Shown in pieces: positions 46,686-54,526 of a DNA stretch of 55,976 nt. Numbering within the stretch: position 1 is the first letter of the stretch; each line of letters starts with the position of its first letter. The stretch is from contig CAMCXS010000035.1 in the NCBI GenBank assembly GCA_945883495.1, forward strand, positions 1-55,976, written 5' to 3'. The position numbers were made by a program, and so were the translations under genes. The DNA comes from Akkermansia muciniphila (lineage in GTDB: Bacteria > Verrucomicrobiota > Verrucomicrobiia > Verrucomicrobiales > DEV007). The notes beneath the pieces are model-generated. The model was not told the DNA's origin, ran no database searches, and saw only the letters and a program-made list of their open reading frames with translations.

Positions 46686-48190
46686 AACTTCGCCTCCAGG
46701 ATTGCCGGGTCTGCCGGCGGATTCGTTGCGGTCGGGACATCACTCGATACCTTGAGGACCTCCCTCGCAAGCTCGTTGTATTGCGTCGTCACATCGCTAT
46801 TGCGATCAACCACCAAACGAAGCTCGGCTAGCGGTTGCTCAGAGCTATCCGTGTAAGGTGCGATCAGGTTTGTGAGAATCGACTGTGCGGCCATTACCGG
46901 CATCTCGGCAGAAGTCACATTCGCTGCGAGGTCATTTAAATCTCTCTGGGCGTCCGCTATTCTGCTGGCGTTCCCATACACTCGATTCCCTACCAACATG
47001 AACTTCGGGAACTTCGGACGTCCGTCCCTTTGATCCATCCAAATCTGCTCTAGAATAGAACGGGTGCTGGGCGAGAAGAAGTACTTCACCCCATCCAGTG
47101 ACACCGAGTCGGGTAACGTTGGGATACGGACCAGATCCGCGATCGACAGCGCGCCCGTCATGCTGACCGTAAAACGCGGCGGACAATCCAAAAGAATGAA
47201 GTCGTAATCTGTCGCTCGCTCCCGGATCGCGTTCCCAATGATGAAACGCGCATCCGATTTCGCATCACCCAGGATCCAATTGATGAGTGCCAGGTCTTCA
47301 TGCAATCCCATCGCTTGGGACGTCGGAATGACATCAAAGTTGCAGCGGTTGTGGCGGTAAGTTCGGTGAACCTGCCACGCCGACGGAACGTCCGGGTTAC
47401 AATAGTTCGAGAGCACCGACGAGATCGTGGAGGCGCCCCAGCTTTGAGTGAAATCATCACGATACTGTTGCAAGGTCAGACAGAGACGAGACAGCGACGT
47501 TTGCCAGTCGAGATCGACCACCGCCACCCGATGATTCTTGGCCAAGGTTCCAGCCAGATTGGCGGTGATCGTCGTCTTTCCGACGCCGCCTTTGAGATTG
47601 GCGATGCAAATGACTTTCGGAGTCGTTTGCGGCGGCCGTGGGGTTGAGCCACGTGGCAAACTCCACACACTGCGGCACTCCCGCACCAAATCGACGTTCC
47701 GGTTGATCTGCTGAAACTGGCGCAGCAGATCAAGAACGAAGGCCTGCACCTCCTCAAGGGTTGTGGGAACAACCGGACCTGCCGGCGCCAGTTGCCGTCC
47801 GAGCCGTTCCATCGTTCGGCGAACCTGCTGCGCGGTTTCCTCAGCGGATTCTTTGTCCCGGCGCAGATCCTCGTTGATTTGGCGGAGTTGATTCGCCTCC
47901 TCACGAAGGTCTTTGACGTCGGCCACAGCAGCTTGAAGTTGGGCAACCGTGTCGCTGACTCGCTTTTCCGCAGCAACCAGATGGTCTAGTGCCAGCTTGA
48001 GTTCGGCCTGAGCCTTCTCCTTCGCCGCCACCGCCTGGTCCCGTTCCGCCTCCGCTTGGCGAAGAGCTTTGGTTTGGGCGATGTAGGCAGTCAAAACGGT
48101 CCCGAAGAGTCCCAGTAGCAGCAGGAGGATCTTGTCGCTCGAAGCCGCCTCGTGGAAGAATTCGTAGATCAGCTCCAACACCTCACTCAT
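46682..48190 (-). CDS. membrane-anchored coiled-coil ParA/MinD-like ATPase (module 2)
   Basis: 502 residues with the same architecture as the gene at 41699. A membrane helix is at ~21-37 (ILLLLLGLFGTVLTAYIA), then a long coiled coil (~40-140; EAERDQAVAAKEKAQAELKL). The ParA domain has NLKGGVGKTTITANL (~194), DLDWQTSLSR (~225) and DCPPRFTVSMTGALSIADLV (~335). The two ATPases share these blocks but are diverged (roughly a third identical in the ParA domain by eye). It heads a tightly spaced operon with a partner and a HEPN-like gene. A membrane-tethered ParA-type switch controlling an RNase would be a new defence arrangement. Confidence 0.88.
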   Translation of the reverse strand: MSEVLELIYEFFHEAASSDKILLLLLGLFGTVLTAYIAQTKALRQAEAERDQAVAAKEKAQAELKLALDHLVAAEKRVSDTVAQLQAAVADVKDLREEANQLRQINEDLRRDKESAEETAQQVRRTMERLGRQLAPAGPVVPTTLEEVQAFVLDLLRQFQQINRNVDLVRECRSVWSLPRGSTPRPPQTTPKVICIANLKGGVGKTTITANLAGTLAKNHRVAVVDLDWQTSLSRLCLTLQQYRDDFTQSWGASTISSVLSNYCNPDVPSAWQVHRTYRHNRCNFDVIPTSQAMGLHEDLALINWILGDAKSDARFIIGNAIRERATDYDFILLDCPPRFTVSMTGALSIADLVRIPTLPDSVSLDGVKYFFSPSTRSILEQIWMDQRDGRPKFPKFMLVGNRVYGNASRIADAQRDLNDLAANVTSAEMPVMAAQSILTNLIAPYTDSSEQPLAELRLVVDRNSDVTTQYNELAREVLKVSSDVPTATNPPADPAILEAKL

Positions 48191-48369
48191 GGCGGGTTTC
48201 TGCTAACCGATTTCTCACGCCGATGCAACCGGGTTTTGAAATCTGGTCTCACGCATGTGAATTGCCGAGATCGCGGAGCCCGTGAACGAATATTTCAGAA
48301 ACGCCTAGGGAGCCAACAATCAGCCCGCTTGTCGATCCACCAACCCCGTGCTTCCTCTCAATCTCCCCC

Positions 48370-48657
48370 ATGCCCACCTCCCCCACCACCGCCGAACTCA
48401 TCACCGACCCGCTAGCATCGTGGTGGCCGGTGGTCTTGTTGGCTGTCCTGCTGGGGGCCTGCTTCGAGAATCGACTCGGCAGTGCCGCCGCCCGCGGGGT
48501 GAAGGCGCTTAACGATTTCATCCACGATGTCCTCTGCTACCCCGGTGCTTGGTTGCTGGGAATGGTTGAGCCCGAGAAGGGAGCTGGTCCCCTGGAGGCG
48601 TTGGGGCGATGGTTTGAGTTTTTGGCGTGGTTGGTTTCCCTCTGGGGAGCCGTGTAG
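48370..48657 (+). CDS. small membrane protein, hypothetical
   Basis: 95 residues with two hydrophobic helices: WWPVVLLAVLLGACF (~19-33) and FEFLAWLVSLWGAV at the C-terminus. Between them is HDVLCYPGAWLLGMVEPEKG. It is divergent from the module 2 ATPase (179-base gap). Not recognised. A possible membrane component of the module, but this is inference. Confidence 0.5.
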   Translation: MPTSPTTAELITDPLASWWPVVLLAVLLGACFENRLGSAAARGVKALNDFIHDVLCYPGAWLLGMVEPEKGAGPLEALGRWFEFLAWLVSLWGAV

Positions 48658-48678
48658 CTGACCGGCCCTACGGAAGAG

Positions 48679-48822
48679 GTGAAATTCTACTGTGCCCTCG
48701 CCGGATCGCTGTTGGCGCTGTCGGCGGGTGGGTATTGGGTGGGGAAGGAAAGCCGGGCGTTGGAGGCGGATGAAGAGCTCGATCAAGTCCAGTTGGACAA
48801 GGCGACCTTCCCGCTGCATTAG
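48679..48822 (+). CDS. 47-residue single-helix membrane peptide
   Basis: GTG 48679 to TAG 48822. MKFYCALAGSLLALSAGGYW gives one hydrophobic helix, followed by an acidic tail (SRALEADEELDQVQLDKATF). It begins 21 bases after the previous stop. A GGAAGAG lies directly before GTG. Too short to assign; small hydrophobic partner proteins are common next to larger membrane proteins. Confidence 0.45.
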   Translation: MKFYCALAGSLLALSAGGYWVGKESRALEADEELDQVQLDKATFPLH

Positions 48823-48979
48823 CGTGTTCTCTGATTCCGGACAAGCATCGACAAACCTAATCCGTGCCAATCCGTTTCATCCGTGCCCCCTGCGTGCCTC
48901 TTTCGACATCGCGGAGCTGCTTCGGGGAAGCTGGGATCCTCTGCCTTTTGGGCACGGATGAAGCGCGGAGGAGACAGCC

Positions 48980-49297
48980 TCAGAGCCCTACCCAGCGGCG
49001 AAGGTGCGAATCTAGAGTCGCGGTGTCCTTAGGAGAGAGCCGGCCAATCACTTTACGCACCAGCAGCGATTCCACTGTCGCCAATTGCGACTTCACTCCG
49101 GTTGGCACGTTCAGGCCTGCGCCTTGCCAGTCATCCAGCACAAAATCCGCGCCCGCCATTTGCGAGGTGAGCGGAACCACGAACAAGTCGCCCGGGTAGG
49201 AACCGAATCCAATGATGATTGCGGGACGCACCTTGCGGCTGCTCAAGTCCGAGAACGGAATGGGCAGCAAGACCAAATCACCGCGTGAGCAATTCAT
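48980..49297 (-). CDS. MazF/PemK-type toxin
   Basis: 105 residues. The family pattern is present: CSRGDLVLLPIPFSDLSSRK, then VRPAIIIGFGSYPGDLFVVP and LTSQMAGADFVLDDWQGAGL. The PemK/MazF fold is an RNase that cuts mRNA at short sequences. The ATG at 49297 overlaps the antitoxin gene by 20 bases, typical coupling. It looks complete and functional. Transcribed with the antitoxin upstream on the minus strand. Confidence 0.88.
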   Translation of the reverse strand: MNCSRGDLVLLPIPFSDLSSRKVRPAIIIGFGSYPGDLFVVPLTSQMAGADFVLDDWQGAGLNVPTGVKSQLATVESLLVRKVIGRLSPKDTATLDSHLRRWVGL

Positions 49298-49490
49298 TGT
49301 AGACGTCGTCGGCGTCGTTGTCCCACACCTCGAGCAAACGTCGTTCCGATTGGTTCAACCATTCGGTGCGTTCCGCATCGATCGGAAGTGTTTCCACCGA
49401 GATGCGCACGTGAGCGTGCTCAGGCAGCGACAACGGCTGAAGCGGACGGAGCAATCCCCCTTCATAGACGGCATCGATGGCTGTGGTCAC
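49278..49490 (-). CDS. DUF104-type antitoxin of the MazF-like toxin
   Basis: 70 residues from a GTG at 49490: (M)TTAIDAVYEGGLLRPLQPLS, then LPEHAHVRISVETLPIDAER. The family's YE.G.L.P(L)..L.L.E...V.I pattern is clear. Upstream in frame lies more open sequence without conserved motifs, and GTG is chosen to match family length. A near-copy of its 5' end lies at 53567-53650. Confidence 0.8.
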   Translation of the reverse strand: MTTAIDAVYEGGLLRPLQPLSLPEHAHVRISVETLPIDAERTEWLNQSERRLLEVWDNDADDVYNELLTR

Positions 49491-49604
49491 GTTTGACTTT
49501 AACCCGGGACCGGTGGGCAACGCAAACGGCATTTCGAACCGAAGAAGGAGGGAGTCCGGGACCACGCACGACACCGAAGGCACGGTTTTTGACAAATAGG
49601 AAAC

Positions 49605-49636
49605 GAGCCCGAGAGCCCGAGAGCCCGAGAGCCCGG
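49605..49636. repeat. GAGCCCGA octamer array
   Basis: Four copies of GAGCCCGA, the last ending GAGCCCGG. The corresponding place in the duplicate (53762) has only degenerate single copies, so the array expanded after the duplication. Confidence 0.85.
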
Positions 49637-49757
49637 TTCGTGAGCTTTGGGAACTTTGGGAGCTGTGCGAGCTTTGGGTAGGGCGCGGAGGGAACACTCT
49701 TGGGCATGGACAGGCTAGCTATGCTCGGCGGCCGAAACCTTGCCGTCACGCGATCGA

Positions 49758-49830
49758 CAACCGGCGACGACACAGCGTCGCCCTCCGGAAGGATGCGGCA
49801 CATTCGCGTCCGGCGTCGCGATCGTTGCCC
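49758..49830. repeat. palindromic element, subtype B copy
   Basis: GGCGACGACACAGCGTCGCC forms a 7-bp hairpin (GGCGACG/CGTCGCC, loop ACACAG). It is followed by CTCCGGAAGGATGCGGCACA, then TTCGCGTCCGGCGTCGCGAT. Another subtype B copy is at 50801-50876. Confidence 0.75.
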
Positions 49831-49847
49831 CCGAATCATCCGAGCTG

Positions 49848-49902
49848 GTGTCACCCGCCATCAAACAAGTGTCACCCATGTACTGAACCGCGAGTGTTAC
49901 CT
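49848..49902 (+). repeat. three GTGT(C/T)ACC words
   Basis: GTGTCACCC at 49848 and 49869, and GTGTTACCT at 49894, all in the same orientation and spaced 21 and 25 bases. This resembles repeated transposase-binding sites at the end of an IS, but no IS is seen on either side, so it may be a solo end left behind. Confidence 0.45.
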
Positions 49903-50024
49903 ATGTTTTGACTGCGCTCCGCCTACCGCCCACCGCCTACAGCCTGCTCCAGAGAGCCGGCAGTTGTCCCTACAAACTTTCGAGGCTCGTTGTGGCACCG
50001 CCCGACCGATGCTATCTTCGGCTC

Positions 50025-50237
50025 ATGAGCACCGTCGCCGAGATCGAGGCCGCCGCCCAACAACTTCCACCCGCGGAGTTAAGGCAGCTGATCCAGCACC
50101 TCGTGGCGCGACTCGATCAAGTTTCGCTCGAATCGTCAAAACCTCGGATTGCAGGGTTGCACCCCGGCGCCATTGAAATGTCCGCTGACTTTGACGAACC
50201 CCTTCCGGACGCATTCTGGCTAGGGAAAGACGCATGA
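50025..50237 (+). CDS. antitoxin of the PIN pair
   Basis: 70 residues. MSTVAEIEAAAQQLPPAELR, then QLIQHLVARLDQVSLESSKP; an amphipathic helical start is followed by a disordered, acidic C-terminus (MSADFDEPLPDAFWLGKDA) of the kind that wraps PIN toxins. The ATGA overlap with the toxin start (50234) supports the pairing. The antitoxin type is a small helical family, not firmly named here. Confidence 0.75.
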   Translation: MSTVAEIEAAAQQLPPAELRQLIQHLVARLDQVSLESSKPRIAGLHPGAIEMSADFDEPLPDAFWLGKDA

Positions 50238-50620
50238 AGCTACTGCTCGATGTGCATGCGTTCGTTTGGTGGGATGGGGCTAAAGAAAGGCTCTCCCCTA
50301 CCGCCCTGGCGGCGTGTGAATCCCCCGCCAATACGTTGCACTTCAGCCTGGCCAGCGTCTGGGAGATGCAGATCAAACAGCAACTCGGAAAACTGACCCT
50401 GCGGCGACCGCTCGAAGAATTGCTAAGGGAACATGAGGAGATCAACGGTCTGCAGCTCGAGCCCGTCATCTTGCCGGACATCCTCGCTCTCTCAAGCCTT
50501 CCACCTCATCACCGCGATCCTTTTGACCGGATTCTGGTGGCTCAGGCCAATCGCGGCAATTTCCACTTGGTCAGTCGCGATCCCGAGATCGCGCGTTACC
50601 ATTTGGACCTGCTCTGGTGA
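50234..50620 (+). CDS. PIN-domain toxin (VapC-like, COG3744 type)
   Basis: 128 residues. LLLDVHAFVWW (first Asp present, with Val instead of the usual Thr after it), SLASVWEMQIKQQLGKLTL, then LPPHHRDPFDRILVAQANRG and LVSRDPEIARYHLDL. The acidic positions of the PIN core (Asp, Glu, Asp, Asp) all seem present. An RNase toxin by family. Complete; paired with the overlapping antitoxin upstream. Confidence 0.88.
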   Translation: MKLLLDVHAFVWWDGAKERLSPTALAACESPANTLHFSLASVWEMQIKQQLGKLTLRRPLEELLREHEEINGLQLEPVILPDILALSSLPPHHRDPFDRILVAQANRGNFHLVSRDPEIARYHLDLLW

Positions 50621-50686
50621 CGCCCAATGTCTCCAGTAGGCTGTAGGCTGTAGGTCCGGGACGAAGCTCGCCACTATCAGATCGAC

Positions 50687-50760
50687 AACCGGCGACGACA
50701 CAGCGTCGCCCTCCGGATGCGCAGCATCGCTTTTCCGGAGCGTTGCGCTGTGTCGCAACC
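50687..50760. repeat. palindromic element, subtype A, complete copy
   Basis: GACACAGCGTCGCCCTCCGG ... CCGGAGCGTTGCGCTGTGTC form imperfect inverted arms of about 20 bp (outer 9 bp GACACAGCG/CGCTGTGTC perfect), with an inner hairpin GGCGACG/CGTCGCC at the 5' side. Other A copies are at 53493-53563 (right end cut) and 53901-53976 (complete). Confidence 0.8.
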
Positions 50761-50800
50761 CGTCAGGATGGCCGGCGGCTGGAAGCTCGCCGTCACGCGA

Positions 50801-50876
50801 TCGAGAATCGGCGACGACACAGCGTCGCCCTCCGGAAGGATACGGCACATTCGCGTCCGGCGTCGCGATCGTTGCC
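50801..50876. repeat. palindromic element, subtype B copy
   Basis: Same left part as subtype A, but the right part is the GGATACGGCACATTCGCGTC and GGCGTCGCGATCGTTGCCC form, as at 49758-49830. Confidence 0.75.
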
Positions 50877-51231
50877 CCTGCCGCAGAGGAGGCCGAAGTG
50901 CGTCGCCGGATTGAGCGTGCGCTGGCTGGCGGCACGTGCCTGGGCCCGGACGGCCTGGAGAGCCGCTGGACCACTGCGGCGCTTAGCTCTGGAACGCTCC
51001 ACGAGGAAGAAGCCGTGCTGAGCTCGATGTGGAAAGCGGCATCAGCCGCACCGGAGAGCCTGTGAGCGGGAGAAAGGAGAGCCCGGGCAAGGACCTGACC
51101 AGGCACGGTTCGTGAGCTTTGGGAACTGTGCGAGCTTTGGGGAATGGGCGACAGCCTACAGCTTGCTCGATTTGATTGATGTTTGCCTGGGGAGCTCCGG
51201 GACGACACGCGTGTCCCTGCTGCCCCTCCGC

Positions 51232-53298
51232 TCACTGAGGATTGGAGGCTAGAGGTTTGGTGCTGTACGAGGAAACCCCGACAGGAATGGAATACTCTTG
51301 GCCGTTGATCACCAGCTGATACGGCTTGTCGGACGTCACGCTAACCTTCCCATTGCCATCGAAGATCACATCCGTGGTGATTTGGCCGAAGCGCAATTTA
51401 CGGATGCCATGCCTGTCGGTCCGAACCAGTCGCCAGTCCAGGCGATTGCGGGCGCCATCGGGACGAAATCCCAATACATTCTCGATGAGTAGGGCGATGG
51501 GACCACATCCTGTCCAGCCGACGAAGTCGCCCTTCCCGCTGCTGGGTTCAATCTTCTCTGGCATGTAATTCTCAAAAAGCGTCCCGGATTTCTGAAAGAC
51601 CGTGTTCATCCCTGCCAGATATTTCTGTGTGGCCTCGGTGGCGAACGCCTCTTCACCGCAGGCCTCCAAGCCCTTGATCAGTGCATAGTTGGTGGGCGCC
51701 CAGACGGCCCCGCGCCAGTAACCTCCAGTGGGGTTGTTGTATTCCTTTTCATCGGCCGCCAGAGTAGGGAAGACGAACGGCCTCCAGAACTCTCTGTCGT
51801 CCTTCAGATGAGCCACCAAGCGGCGGACCTGCGCCGGTGCGGCAATACCGGCGATCATCGGCCAGAAGCCACAGGCGGTCTTTTTCTTGAACTGGGTTCC
51901 ATCCGCCAAGACGTCATAGTAAAAACCGTCGTCCTCGTTCCAGCACCACTTATTGATGCGCTCGCCGATCGCCTTTGCTTCTCCCTCGAACTTGGCTGCT
52001 TTCTCCGGCTGGCCTAGCTCCCGGCAGATCAACGCCAACTCGCGATACTGCATGACCATCTGGCAGGACATGTCCACCCAACCGGAACCTTTCTTCGCCG
52101 GCTTAGGGATGTCATCCATTCCGCTGCCGAGGGCTGTATTCCAATACAACTGGTGCGGGGTACCAGCCGAGCGTCGACCTTGTTCCAGCCACTTGTCCGG
52201 CGAGGCCTCCGGATCGCCATCACGGTTGAGGAATTCAAGGTATTTCTCAAGCACCGGCAAAACCATCGCGAAGCGAGACTTGTCACCAGTTACCTTAAAG
52301 GATTCACACTCCGCCCAGGCAAATAGCGGAGGATTGATGCTATTCGCCCAACCGTGAGGATCGTCGAAACCTCCATGGTGACCGAACTTGATCTCTCGTC
52401 CGGTTCCCTCAGTATACTCTCGACATATGTACCCACTGTTCCGTTGCAGGCAGTAGAAATTGTCCAAAGATTGGATGAAGGGGAACTCCGCGTGGCCGTA
52501 ACGAGCGAACATCATCATAAAACATGTATCCCACTGGAAAATGTTCGAGCTGAACCACTCATCCAGCCAGTTGGACACCAACGGCGAACCTGATGCCGGT
52601 TGCTTGAGATGGGCAAAGGCAAGCTGCCAGCATTTCCAATACATTGGCAGCCAGTCGGCATGGCCGTCGATAACAGGTTCTGGCAGTCGGTCCTTGATCG
52701 CGTCGAAGGTGGGCAACGGCTCGGAGATATACTCTTTCTTGGCAAAATACTCACCCAAGCGTAATTCCGACGGGATCATGAGCTCCGACTTTTTGGCCGC
52801 CGGACCGCGAAGTGCGACTCCTGCCAGGTTCATGACAGCTTGCCCCTTCTTCTTCAGTGGCCGTAAGATCACTTCGAACTCCCCGCCCTTGTCGATTTGC
52901 ATCCGACCAAGCGGCACATCTTCAATCATCCGCCATCCGCCAGTGTTCTTGACCGTGCCAGCCAACCTCTGGTCTGCGATCTCGATCTGATAGGAATTAC
53001 CGGCAGAAGCTGATCCAGATGCCTGTCGCACGAGAACTTCCAACTCCCCCGCGTTCAACCTGACCCGCCAAGAAACAAAGGTTCCGAGGTCGTCCCAGTT
53101 CTCGATCAGCGTGCCATCAAGCTGCGCCCCATCGCCATGGAGCGTGGCCACCCTCACCGGCAAAATGATCTTATCTTGAGCCGGAATGGAATCTGCAGCA
53201 TTGGCGGGCGGCACCCATGATATTAAGAATGAGGCGCTTATCACCATCAGATACGTTATCTGGGTAGTCCGCAGGATGGCTTGAGAAACGGATGACAT
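51232..53298 (-). CDS. secreted GH63/trehalase-like glycoside hydrolase
   Basis: 688 residues. The start at ATG 53298 gives a signal-like N-terminus (YLMVISASFLISWVPPANA, cleavage near residue 34). A beta-sandwich region (~40-190) is followed by an (alpha/alpha)6-toroid domain with SSNIFQWDTCFMMMFARYGH near 280, GTPHQLYWNTALGSGMDDIP with paired Asp, and NNPTGGYWRGAVWAPTNYAL, LIKGLEACGEEAFATEA. The pattern is that of the GH63/trehalase-like (MGH1-like) clan. Substrate uncertain. A GTG at 53400 gives a 34-residue extension lacking a signal, so 53298 is preferred. Confidence 0.85.
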   Translation of the reverse strand: MSSVSQAILRTTQITYLMVISASFLISWVPPANAADSIPAQDKIILPVRVATLHGDGAQLDGTLIENWDDLGTFVSWRVRLNAGELEVLVRQASGSASAGNSYQIEIADQRLAGTVKNTGGWRMIEDVPLGRMQIDKGGEFEVILRPLKKKGQAVMNLAGVALRGPAAKKSELMIPSELRLGEYFAKKEYISEPLPTFDAIKDRLPEPVIDGHADWLPMYWKCWQLAFAHLKQPASGSPLVSNWLDEWFSSNIFQWDTCFMMMFARYGHAEFPFIQSLDNFYCLQRNSGYICREYTEGTGREIKFGHHGGFDDPHGWANSINPPLFAWAECESFKVTGDKSRFAMVLPVLEKYLEFLNRDGDPEASPDKWLEQGRRSAGTPHQLYWNTALGSGMDDIPKPAKKGSGWVDMSCQMVMQYRELALICRELGQPEKAAKFEGEAKAIGERINKWCWNEDDGFYYDVLADGTQFKKKTACGFWPMIAGIAAPAQVRRLVAHLKDDREFWRPFVFPTLAADEKEYNNPTGGYWRGAVWAPTNYALIKGLEACGEEAFATEATQKYLAGMNTVFQKSGTLFENYMPEKIEPSSGKGDFVGWTGCGPIALLIENVLGFRPDGARNRLDWRLVRTDRHGIRKLRFGQITTDVIFDGNGKVSVTSDKPYQLVINGQEYSIPVGVSSYSTKPLASNPQ

Positions 53299-53492
53299 CA
53301 CAGGGTTACTTTGACTGGGGACTTCACGGTGCGGCTTTTTCTCGAGCTGAGACGAATCCACATCCAACTTGGAGTCAGTTGAGTCCTTGGGGATGATCAC
53401 GTCAAGGTTTTCGGGGGCTGAGGGGGGATCTTTCCGGTCGATTGGGCCGCTTGGGCTTTAGGCTTTAGGTCCGGGAGGAAGCTAGCCGTTGC

Positions 53493-53563
53493 GAGATCGA
53501 CAATCGGCGACGACACAGCGTCGCCCTCCGGACGCGCAGCATCGCTTTCCCGGAGCGTTGCGC
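53493..53563. repeat. palindromic element, subtype A, truncated
   Basis: Left arm GGCGACGACACAGCGTCGCC present; the right arm ends at CCGGAGCGTTGCGC, where the duplicated DUF104 block begins (CACCTGAGCGTGC). The block junction therefore interrupts this element. Confidence 0.75.
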
Positions 53564-53566
53564 ACC

Positions 53567-53905
53567 TGAGCGTGCTCAGGCAACGACAACGGCTGAAGCG
53601 GGCGGAGTAATCCCCCTTCATAAACGGCGTCGATGGCAGTGGCCACGTTTGACTTTAGCCCGGGACCGGCGGGCAACGCAACCGGCATTTCGAACCGACG
53701 AAGGAGGGCGTCTGGGACCACGCACGACACCGAAGGCACGGTTTTTGACGAATAGGAAATGAGCCTGAGAGCCTGAGCAAGGCCCGGTTCGTGAACTTTG
53801 GGAGCTGTGCGAGCTTTGGGTAGGGCGCGGAGAGAACACTCTTGGGCATGGACACAGGCTAGCGAGGCTCGGGGGCTGAAACCTTGCCGTTGCGAGATCG
53901 ACGAT
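53567..53905. pseudogene. partial duplicate of the DUF104 antitoxin and its 5' flank
   Basis: Matches 49418-49770 with few differences (for example AGTAATC for AGCAATC). On the minus strand it encodes (M)ATAIDAVYEGGLLRPLQPLS LPEHAQV and then enters the broken palindromic element. The rest of the antitoxin and the MazF toxin are missing. The flank CCGAAGGCACGGTTTTTGAC is shared too. Confidence 0.75.
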
Positions 53906-53976
53906 CGGCGACGACACAGCGTCGCCCTCCGGATGCGCACCATCGCTTCTCTGGAGCGTTGCGCTGTGTCGCAACC
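53901..53976. repeat. palindromic element, subtype A, complete copy
   Basis: GACACAGCG ... CGCTGTGTC arms as at 50687-50760, middle CACCATCGCTTCTCTGGAG. It is adjacent to the duplicated block end. Confidence 0.75.
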
Positions 53977-54049
53977 ATCTGGGGGCCCGAGTCGAAAGCG
54001 ATGCGTGCGCAAACTTCCCATGGACGTCCCCCGTGGTAGTCATGCTTGA

Positions 54050-54200
54050 ATGGCCAGCGTGAAATCCGTCCCCCTCCCCTTTCGGGAGCCGCCCCCGCTA
54101 AATCCCGATTTCCGCCCCAAGGAGATTGCTTCGCGTCATTCTCTCCTGGTCAATCCGTTTTACCGGAAAGATCCGCACGCCAGCTTCGGCAAGCATGTCC
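54050..54200 (+). pseudogene. N-terminal fragment of a B12-binding radical-SAM-type protein
   Basis: The frame from ATG 54050 encodes a Pro-rich lead and then SRHSLLVNPFYRKDPHASFG KHV, matching the N-terminal (L)NPFY.KDPHASFGKHV of a cobalamin-binding radical SAM family from memory. After this the frame continues only into unrelated sequence to 54277. The catalytic part is missing. Confidence 0.5.
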
Positions 54201-54260
54201 GACGACGCGCCGCGTCCGGTGACCTGGCGATTCAAGGCGAGGAGTTCCGCTTTCTTCATA

Positions 54261-54389
54261 TCATGGAGAGTCGATGATCAACGCCAAGTCGGGAGCGAAG
54301 GCCCTGAAATGGGATAGATTGAGTGTCAGGATCCGTTGGGCTTGGCTCTTGCGGGCAGCCCGCAGGAGCAGGGCATCGTCGATGCAATC
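54261..54389 (-). pseudogene. PIN-toxin C-terminal fragment
   Basis: Read from the minus strand: TSDCIDDALLLRAARKSQAQ, then RILTLNLSHFRAFAPDLALI and stop 54261. It is the C-terminal half of a VapC PIN domain (D(A)LL..AAR..GA.RI.TLN..HF..FAPDL). No N-terminal half precedes it. Confidence 0.55.
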
Positions 54390-54526
54390 GCTGGTGCCAG
54401 GCTTTCTGCAAATCGATTGTCATGATTCCTGGAAAACCTGCCGTCCAGCACGCTCAAATTTCAAGGCTTGCTAAATTTCGGCGTTCCTCAATGCTCCACG
54501 TGAGAAAAGCCTGGCACCGTGCGCCC

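Larger units (their letters stand above)
49491..50024. other. gene-free repeat field
   Basis: Contains the 5'-flank of the DUF104 gene that is duplicated at 53650-53905, an 8-bp GAGCCCGA array (49605-49636), a GAGCTTTGGGAAC-type word (49638-49680) also found at 51108 and 53783, a palindromic element (49758-49830), and GTGT(C/T)ACC triplet words (49848, 49869, 49894). No gene found. Confidence 0.6.
50621..51231. other. gene-poor stretch with palindromic elements and one unassigned fragment
   Basis: Contains a GGCTGTA word pair (50636), palindromic element copies (50687-50760, 50801-50876), and a GAGCTTTGGGA-type word (about 51110-51140). Between 50898 and 51065 a 55-codon frame starts VRRRIERALAGGTCLGPDGL and ends in a stop; I do not recognise it and it could be a gene fragment. 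Otherwise nothing coding is supported. Confidence 0.5.
53299..54049. other. duplicated and repeat-rich gap
   Basis: Upstream of the hydrolase this 750-base interval has a subtype A palindromic copy (53493-53563, right side cut), a block (53565-53905) nearly identical to 49418-49770 including the truncated DUF104 gene 5' end, and a second, complete subtype A copy (53901-53976). No intact gene is seen. Confidence 0.6.
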
